Assembly: GCA_017469605.1 (NCBI GenBank)
Contig: JAFUGB010000184.1
Span: 1 to 12,488 of the forward strand
Source of the DNA: Clostridia bacterium
Lineage (GTDB): Bacteria; Bacillota; Clostridia; Christensenellales; Aristaeellaceae
DNA: 12,488 bases
Direction of reading: 5' to 3'
The notes beneath the pieces were generated by a model. The model did not search any database, had not been told where the DNA came from, and saw nothing but the letters and a program-made list of their open reading frames with translations. Of the stretch, positions 7,819 through 12,488 are shown piece after piece. How positions within the stretch are numbered: position 1 is the first letter of the stretch; each line of letters opens with the position of its first letter. A program made the position numbers and the translations under genes.

Positions 7819-7847
7819 TTGACAGGCGTCCTTTGCATTGTTATAAT
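7819..7847 (+). promoter_or_regulatory. Full-consensus extended -10 promoter of the phosphoribosyltransferase gene
   Basis: TTGACA (7819-7824), a 17-base spacer and TATAAT (7842-7847) match the vegetative consensus exactly, and TG at 7839-7840 supplies an extended -10. The start of transcription should fall near 7854, giving a leader of about 38 bases with AGGAGG at 7879-7884. There is no terminator after recG, so read-through from recG may also contribute. Confidence 0.85.
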
Positions 7848-7891
7848 ATTTTCTGCGTTTTTGTCCCAATTTGTTGTCAGGAGGCATTCAT

Positions 7892-8446
7892 ATGCATTAT
7901 ACAATGACCATTGCAGGCGTGACCCGCGACCTGCCCCTCTGCCGCGTAAACGACGATCTGTACATTGGCGCGTTTGTCATTTTCGGTGATGTGGAACTGA
8001 CCGTGGCTTCCGCCCGCGAGCTGCTGAAGCTTGCGCCTGAGCACGATATCCTGATCACCGCCGAATCCAAGGGAATTCCCCTGGTATATGAAATGGCCCG
8101 TCAGCATGGTGAAAACCGCTATCTGATTGCCCGCAAGGCCGCTAAACTATATATGCGCGACGTATTCAGCACCGACGTGACCAGCATCACGACCGCCAAT
8201 CGCCAAATGCTTTGCATCGACGGCGAGGACGCCGCTTATATGAAGGGCAAGCGCGTGCTGATCGTGGACGACGTGATCTCCACCGGCGGATCGCTGATCG
8301 CTGTGCAGAAGCTTGTTGAGCAGGCCGGCGGTATCGTGGTGGGCAAGATGGCCATCCTGGCCGAAGGCGACGCCCAGAAGCGTGACGATATCATCTATCT
8401 GGAAAAGCTGCCCCTGTTCAATGCCGATGGCAGCATCAAGGAATAA
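7892..8446 (+). CDS. Adenine-type phosphoribosyltransferase family protein (COG0503-like)
   Basis: The 184-residue cytosolic protein belongs to the type I phosphoribosyltransferases, which join a base to PRPP or use PRPP as a ligand. The PRPP loop is R121-V-L-I-V-D126-D127-V-I-S-T-G-G-S134. An earlier segment, ILITAESKGIPLVYEMA (about 50-66), is the pyrophosphate-binding region. The final part AILAEGDAQKRDDIIYLEKLPLF fits a Clostridia group that annotation usually calls adenine phosphoribosyltransferase, though its loop differs from classical Apt (VDDLLATGGT). It could instead use another purine or serve as a regulator of the PurR type, but there is no N-terminal DNA-binding domain. ATG 7892 is chosen for AGGAGG seven bases upstream; an in-frame TTG at 7871 lies ahead of that site. 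It is followed by a strong terminator. Confidence 0.85.
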   Translation: MHYTMTIAGVTRDLPLCRVNDDLYIGAFVIFGDVELTVASARELLKLAPEHDILITAESKGIPLVYEMARQHGENRYLIARKAAKLYMRDVFSTDVTSITTANRQMLCIDGEDAAYMKGKRVLIVDDVISTGGSLIAVQKLVEQAGGIVVGKMAILAEGDAQKRDDIIYLEKLPLFNADGSIKE

Positions 8447-8450
8447 CAGG

Positions 8451-8481
8451 AAAAAAGCATCCGGATATCGGGTGCTTTTTT
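8451..8481 (+). terminator. Strong, symmetric intrinsic terminator after the phosphoribosyltransferase
   Basis: AAAAAA-GCATCC (8451-8462), loop GGATATC (8463-8469), and GGGTGC-TTTTTT (8470-8481) form a stem with one G-T pair, extended by A/T pairs and ending in a T run. The A run means it could also terminate from the other strand. It ends 21 bases before the next ATG, so the downstream gene must be read through to or have a promoter hidden upstream. Confidence 0.88.
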
Positions 8482-8502
8482 CGTATGATTGAGGGAAACA
8501 GC

Positions 8503-9306
8503 ATGATTGATCCGTATAACGTTCTTGAACGCGCGTCAGCACACATTCGCGAAGCCGGCGCACGCGTCGCCCATGTCAGCAAAGCATCGATTCATGAAAA
8601 AAACGGACACTGCAATTATGTGACCGAAACCGATATTGCCGTTGAAGAATATTTAAAATCAGAGCTTCCGCCAATTGTTCCCGGTTCGTGCTTCTTTGCC
8701 GAAGAGCAGGAAAACGAAGCGTTGACCGATGCCTATACCTGGATGGTAGATCCCATTGACGGCACCACGAATTTTATCATGGGGCGTCACGCGTCCTGCG
8801 TTTCCGTGGCGCTGCTTCGGAACAGAATCCCCGTACTCTCCATCATTTATCAGCCCTACCTGGATGAGCTGTTTACCGCTGTACGAGGCCATGGCGCTTT
8901 TCTCAATGGGCGCCCCATTCACGTGAGCGATCAGCCCTTCCCCAAGGCATTGACCGCGCTTGGCACATCTCCCTATTATGCGGAGTTGGCCCATGCCACC
9001 GCTTACTGCTTTGAGCGCTTCCTCACGAAGGGCGGCGACATCCGTCGGGTGGGTTCCGCAGCGCTGGATTGCTGCGACATTGCCTGCGGACGGGCCGATA
9101 TATATTTTGAGCTCAGGCTTTCTCCCTGGGATTATGCGGCCGGCGCGCTTTTGGTCACCGAAGCCGGCGGGAAATTTGAAATGCCTTATGAGCAAAACAT
9201 CGATTTTGGGAAATCGGCCTGTGTCCTTGCCAGCAACCCGCTTTGCTATGATGACGCGCTGAAAATCCTGCAGGACGCAAAACCCCTGATCCCATCAGGT
9301 TTATAG
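8503..9306 (+). CDS. Inositol monophosphatase family phosphatase
   Basis: The 267-residue protein has the Li-sensitive, Mg-dependent phosphatase fold. Diagnostic residues are E67-E68 in FFAEEQEN, W80-M-V-D83-P-I-D86-G-T-T-N90 (metal-binding DPIDGT), and S207-P-W209-D210-Y-A-A-G214 with TEAGG after it. The N-terminal YVTETDIAVEEYLK fits the family's conserved helix. Members remove phosphate from inositol monophosphate, but bacterial ones also act on fructose-1,6-bisphosphate, histidinol phosphate or nucleotide phosphates such as pAp, so the substrate is not assigned. ATG 8503 is preferred because GAGGG (8491-8495) precedes it by seven bases; an in-frame ATG at 8485 sits at the end of the terminator T run. 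Its stop overlaps the convergent alanine racemase gene by six bases. Confidence 0.9.
   Translation: MIDPYNVLERASAHIREAGARVAHVSKASIHEKNGHCNYVTETDIAVEEYLKSELPPIVPGSCFFAEEQENEALTDAYTWMVDPIDGTTNFIMGRHASCVSVALLRNRIPVLSIIYQPYLDELFTAVRGHGAFLNGRPIHVSDQPFPKALTALGTSPYYAELAHATAYCFERFLTKGGDIRRVGSAALDCCDIACGRADIYFELRLSPWDYAAGALLVTEAGGKFEMPYEQNIDFGKSACVLASNPLCYDDALKILQDAKPLIPSGL
9279..9299 (-). terminator. Possible terminator of the alr operon, at the convergent junction
   Basis: On the minus strand, just after the alr stop, CCTGAT (9299-9294), loop GGG and ATCAGG (9290-9285) form a six-pair stem followed by GGTTTT. It may extend by pairing AAACC with GGTTT around a two-base bulge. On the plus strand the same hairpin lies within the last codons of the phosphatase gene with a weak TTTAT tail, so it may serve both directions less efficiently. 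Confidence 0.45.
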
Positions 9307-10404
9307 ATAAACGCGCGGCACACGCTTTCCGATGATGGCTGTCACCTCATTCCGGTTCATGTGCCCCACATCGGCGTATTCGCGCAATGTGATCCCCCCG
9401 CCAAGCAATACAGCCTGATCTCCAGGCCGCACATCCTCAATGTCCGTCACATCGACCATCATCTGATCCATGCAGATAAGGCCGATATTTTTTGCGCGCT
9501 TTCCGTGAATTTCCACACTGCCGCAATAGCTCATCGCCCGAGGATATCCATCCGCGTAACCCACGGCCAGGGTAGCCACCAAGGCATCCTTTTCCAGCGG
9601 ATGATGGTCATCATATCCCACGCATTCCCCCGCCTGAACCCGATCCACGCGCACGACCCTTGTTATAAAGCGCGCCGCGGGCTGTACTTGATCAGCCTTT
9701 TCAAAATCGCGGGGCGGATTTCCATACAGCAGCGCGCCCACGCGGACAGCCTGATATTGCCACTCCGGATAGCGTACGAGCCCAATGGACTCCAATACAT
9801 GTACCATATCCGGCACAAAACCAGCGGCGGCCAGGGTTTCCAATACATTCCTCAGTGCCTTCTGCTGCGCAACATCGGACGCTTTTGTATGCAGCGCCAG
9901 ATGCGTATAAACACCTTCGATCTGAATTTCAGGAAGCGCTCCGCAGCGGAGGATTACATCAGCAGCGTTCTCAGGCCGTAAACCGATCCTGTGCAGGCCG
10001 GTATCCACCTTGCAATGGACAAACGCTTTCTGCTTTGCCTTTTCGGCGGCATGCGCGATCCGGCACGCGCTTTCATAGGCGCCCGCCGTTAAACGAATAT
10101 GCTCCCGCACCGCCTCCTCCAACGCGCCGTCCAGCGTCTCACCCATGCAAAGGATCCAGGCTTCCGGCAATGCCGCCCGAAGCTCAAAGGCTTCTTCCAG
10201 GCAAGCCACAGAAAAGCGGCGAACTCCATGCTCCCACAGCAGCTGGCCCACAGGAACAATGCCCAGGCCATAGGCATCGGCCTTTAATACGGCAATCAGC
10301 TGCGTCTCCGCCTTCATCAAACCGCGGATGATTTTTAGATTATTCAAAATTGCATGGGTATCCACTTCCAGCCAGCAGCGGGAGCGGGGCAGGTCATGAT
10401 GCAT
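9301..10404 (-). CDS. alr: Alanine racemase (PLP-dependent)
   Basis: The 367-residue product matches alanine racemase length and converts L-alanine to D-alanine for peptidoglycan. The N-terminal alpha/beta barrel has the PLP-lysine motif A38-V-L-K41-A-D-A-Y-G46. The C-terminal beta domain has V281-G-Y283-A-D-G-Y-P-R289, where Y283 corresponds to the catalytic tyrosine of the opposite subunit, and C311-M-D-Q-M-M-V-D-V, a substrate-pocket motif. In place of the common ASAA/NSAG element before the phosphate site this protein has LESIGLVRYPEWQY, a variant I associate with a Clostridia subgroup. GGGAG six bases before the ATG overlaps the region just after the OppC stop, and only 11 bases separate the two genes, so alr is probably translated from the oppBC transcript. 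A dedicated promoter is not visible. Confidence 0.96.
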   Translation of the reverse strand: MHHDLPRSRCWLEVDTHAILNNLKIIRGLMKAETQLIAVLKADAYGLGIVPVGQLLWEHGVRRFSVACLEEAFELRAALPEAWILCMGETLDGALEEAVREHIRLTAGAYESACRIAHAAEKAKQKAFVHCKVDTGLHRIGLRPENAADVILRCGALPEIQIEGVYTHLALHTKASDVAQQKALRNVLETLAAAGFVPDMVHVLESIGLVRYPEWQYQAVRVGALLYGNPPRDFEKADQVQPAARFITRVVRVDRVQAGECVGYDDHHPLEKDALVATLAVGYADGYPRAMSYCGSVEIHGKRAKNIGLICMDQMMVDVTDIEDVRPGDQAVLLGGGITLREYADVGHMNRNEVTAIIGKRVPRVYL

Positions 10405-10415
10405 GATTTTCTCCC

Positions 10416-11819
10416 TTACACATGATTTTTAGGATCGGCGGCATCCGCAAAAGCATTGCCAATCATATAAAAAGATATGGTAATAATACTGAGCACGACG
10501 GTGGGAAATACCAGCTGGTAGCTTTGTGACGTGGAAATCAGCTTCCTGCCGGCATTGATCAGGTTTCCCAGGGACGGAATGCTGACCGGCAATCCCAACC
10601 CAATGTACGTAATGAATACCTCGCTGCCGATGGCGCCTGGAATGGCCAGTGCCATGCGCATGGTAATGACAGATACAAGATAAGGCAGCAGGTTTCGCAT
10701 AACGATTCTGGTGGTTTTTGTACCAAGGCTTCGGGAGGCAAGGTTGTATTCCCGGTCACGGATGATAATAATTTGGTTGCGGATAAACCTGGCCATACCA
10801 ACCCAGCCGGTCAGGCACATGGCAAAAATCAGCGTTCGAATGCCGGGACGCATCACATAGGCAATCAAAATGAGAACGATGGTGGTGGGCACATTATCCA
10901 CCACATTATAAACCGCTGTCAAAGCGCGGTCAAGGCTGCGTACATACCCCCAGAGCACACCCACAACAATGCCGATCAGCGCTTCGATCACGGCAACGGT
11001 AAAGCCAATAAACAGCGATGTGCGTGTTCCGCGCCATACCAAAGCCCAGAGGTCCTGGCCCAAATTATTGGTGCCGAAGAGAAATGGCGCGCTGCTGGGC
11101 AAAACGCAAAGCGCACAGGAGGAAATAACCGTCGCCGTGTTGCCTTCAATTTTGAGATTCTCCTTGCCGGCAAACAGCGGATCGCCATTGTTGGTATAAT
11201 CGTCTGGCGCGGAATAAAGCTTGATGGCAAAATTGGACCGTGCGGTATAGGGCGTATTCAGCGGATCATCCGGCAGCTTCAGCTTGGTGGAAAAATCATT
11301 TTTTACATAGCCGGTCCTTCCGTTAAAGGATACCTTACAGTAGCTTTCACCGTACTCCAACAGTGTAAATTCAGTGCGGGCTTTAATTGTTTCCAGCACA
11401 TTGCTTACAGCCACCCATGTTTCATCCTCCCAGGGCATGACGATGAGCTCCGTTCCCGCTTCCGCGATGGCACGGACCGTAGTGACGGACGGAGAAACAT
11501 TGCTCATCTGCACACCGGTAGTGGGATGATTGATGATTTGCCCCGCCGGGTATTGGTGGGGCAGTATGGGCTGTATCAGCGTAAAAGCCACCAGAACAAT
11601 CAGCACCATCAGCAGGAATACCGCTATGCGGTTTTTCATAAACACCCGCACCGTGCTTCCCCAATAGGAATAATTGGAATAGCCGCTGCGCTCGGCCTCG
11701 TCATGGTCATAAGAGGCAAAGCCAAAGGGATCACGCGCCGCCGCTTCCTCCCGCGCCTGCAGCTCAGCCTGCATTTTTTTCTCCAGCGGTTCGGTTTTTA
11801 TTTTTCTCAGCATGCCCAT
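10416..11819 (-). CDS. OppC-type ABC transporter permease with SH3-like domain in its extracytoplasmic loop
   Basis: At 467 residues this is much longer than usual OppC/DppC proteins (about 300). A charged cytoplasmic N-terminus (1-60) precedes TM1 (about 66-86). The outer loop then runs about 160 residues before the canonical F248-G-T-N-N-L-G-Q-D256. Within it, about 140-180, LETIKARTEFTLLEYGESY, then CKVSFNGRTGYVKNDF, follow the bacterial SH3 pattern ending in NGxTGYV. The permease core follows, with several membrane helices (about 268-290, 303-323, 327-346 and two later) and the EAA-type loop E357-Y-N-L-A-S-R-S-L-G366 that docks on the ATPase. It should form a channel with the neighbouring OppB for peptides or similar solutes; binding protein and ATPases are outside the window. 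Its ATG shares one base with the oppB stop (TGATG), and AGGAGG is ten bases upstream, pointing to translational coupling. Confidence 0.92.
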   Translation of the reverse strand: MGMLRKIKTEPLEKKMQAELQAREEAAARDPFGFASYDHDEAERSGYSNYSYWGSTVRVFMKNRIAVFLLMVLIVLVAFTLIQPILPHQYPAGQIINHPTTGVQMSNVSPSVTTVRAIAEAGTELIVMPWEDETWVAVSNVLETIKARTEFTLLEYGESYCKVSFNGRTGYVKNDFSTKLKLPDDPLNTPYTARSNFAIKLYSAPDDYTNNGDPLFAGKENLKIEGNTATVISSCALCVLPSSAPFLFGTNNLGQDLWALVWRGTRTSLFIGFTVAVIEALIGIVVGVLWGYVRSLDRALTAVYNVVDNVPTTIVLILIAYVMRPGIRTLIFAMCLTGWVGMARFIRNQIIIIRDREYNLASRSLGTKTTRIVMRNLLPYLVSVITMRMALAIPGAIGSEVFITYIGLGLPVSIPSLGNLINAGRKLISTSQSYQLVFPTVVLSIITISFYMIGNAFADAADPKNHV

Positions 11820-12488
11820 CAGCGCACATCCTCCTTTTTGCCCAGGGTGATGCGCGGGTCGATAACCGCCATCAGCAGATCACCGATTAGAAGGCCGATG
11901 ATGCCCACGCTGCTGTATATCATAACAATGGCCTGAACCATAGGATTATCCTGGCGTGTGATCACATCCACCAGCAGGCCGCCCATGCCCGGCACGGAAT
12001 ACAGCGACTCTATATAAATGGAGCCGCACACCGTATACATCAGGGACGTGGGAATATATTGGATCATGGGAACAAAAGCATTTCGAAACACATGCCCCAT
12101 GGTGATTTTCGCGTTTGAAAGGCCCTTGGCCTTGGCCAGCTTTACATAATCCTTATTCATTTCGTCCACCATGTAGCGGCGCAGCCACATGGCATAATAA
12201 GCGATATTGCCAAGCGACATGCTGAATACCGGCAGGATCCAGGTGCGCCAGTCGTCCCGGCTGAACAGCATGCTGATCTTGAGCAATGAAGTGCCGTAGG
12301 ACTGCAGGTATATATAATATACAGCAGCCGGAACAGCGTTGATAAATACGATGAAAGCCGTGCCGAATTTATCCCAGAAGCCGGATTTGGAGCGCGCCAT
12401 GGCGGCGCCCAGCGGGATACCCAGCAGCATGGCCAGCGCCATGGAAACAACGCCCATGGCAATAGAAAGAGGCGCCTTCTGCGCGATA
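11819..12488 (-). CDS. OppB/DppB-type ABC transporter permease (partial, N-terminus off right edge)
   Basis: The frame is open to the right edge, so only the C-terminal 222 residues are visible; an internal ATG at 12457 is not the start. The part seen carries membrane helices (for example MALAMLLGIPLGAAMA, FIVFINAVPAAVYYIYL, and IVMIYSSVGIIGLLIGDLLM near the end) and the binding-protein-dependent transport EAA loop, with YVKLAKAKGLS followed by HVFRNAFVPMI. The final IDPRI is typical of OppB/DppB C-termini. With the OppC-type gene behind it, it should form the heterodimeric membrane pore of a peptide/oligopeptide importer. Substrate is unknown because the solute-binding protein is not in view. 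The TGA at 11821-11819 overlaps the next ATG. Confidence 0.92.
   Translation of the reverse strand, partial: IAQKAPLSIAMGVVSMALAMLLGIPLGAAMARSKSGFWDKFGTAFIVFINAVPAAVYYIYLQSYGTSLLKISMLFSRDDWRTWILPVFSMSLGNIAYYAMWLRRYMVDEMNKDYVKLAKAKGLSNAKITMGHVFRNAFVPMIQYIPTSLMYTVCGSIYIESLYSVPGMGGLLVDVITRQDNPMVQAIVMIYSSVGIIGLLIGDLLMAVIDPRITLGKKEDVR

Noticed and set aside
7801..7891. Leader before the phosphoribosyltransferase as a purine riboswitch
   Set aside because: The predicted transcript leader is only about 38 bases and holds no conserved aptamer elements or terminator hairpin.
10773..11936. Open frame of 387 codons on the plus strand opposite the OppC gene
   Set aside because: Composition is low in hydrophobic order and rich in His, Asn and Gln, with no motif; the opposite strand encodes unmistakable permease features.

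Overview
The window looks like a chromosomal segment of a low-to-mid GC Firmicute of the Clostridia type, possibly a gut lineage near Christensenellales. This rests on strong AGGAGG-type ribosome binding sites, sigma-A style promoters, an asp23/yloU-fakA(yloV)-recG order like that of Bacillota, and Clostridia-like versions of the phosphoribosyltransferase and alanine racemase. The taxon cannot be fixed from sequence reading alone. No RNA gene, insertion sequence, CRISPR array or phage gene was seen. Coding density is high and no gene-free gap exceeds about 130 bases.

Left part (1-1722, minus): the first 574 codons of an SNF2-family helicase running off the left edge, with an N-terminal region carrying a RecB/Cas4-like PD-(D/E)XK signature. 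A compact divergent promoter region (1721-1848) separates it from a secreted L,D-transpeptidase (1849-3576, plus), which has Ig-like, SH3-like and YkuD domains and a C-terminal His/Cys module.

Middle part (3594-8446, plus): a promoter drives an Asp23/Gls24 protein (yloU-like) and a FakA/YloV fatty-acid-kinase homologue, followed by a terminator hairpin and then recG. Next comes a near-perfect promoter for a purine-type phosphoribosyltransferase. A second strong terminator hairpin follows, and directly behind it lies an inositol-monophosphatase-family gene (8503-9306).

Right part (9301-12488, minus): a likely operon of an OppB-type permease (partial, runs off the right edge), an OppC-type permease of unusual length with an SH3-like domain in its outer loop, and alanine racemase. 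It converges on the inositol-monophosphatase gene with a 6-base tail-to-tail overlap.

Cell-envelope functions recur: L,D-transpeptidase, alanine racemase, fatty acid activation for lipids, Asp23, and a peptide-type transporter with a possible wall-binding SH3 loop. The best leads for something undescribed are the nuclease-like/SNF2 helicase fusion, the SH3-in-loop OppC linked to alr, and the His/Cys module on the L,D-transpeptidase.
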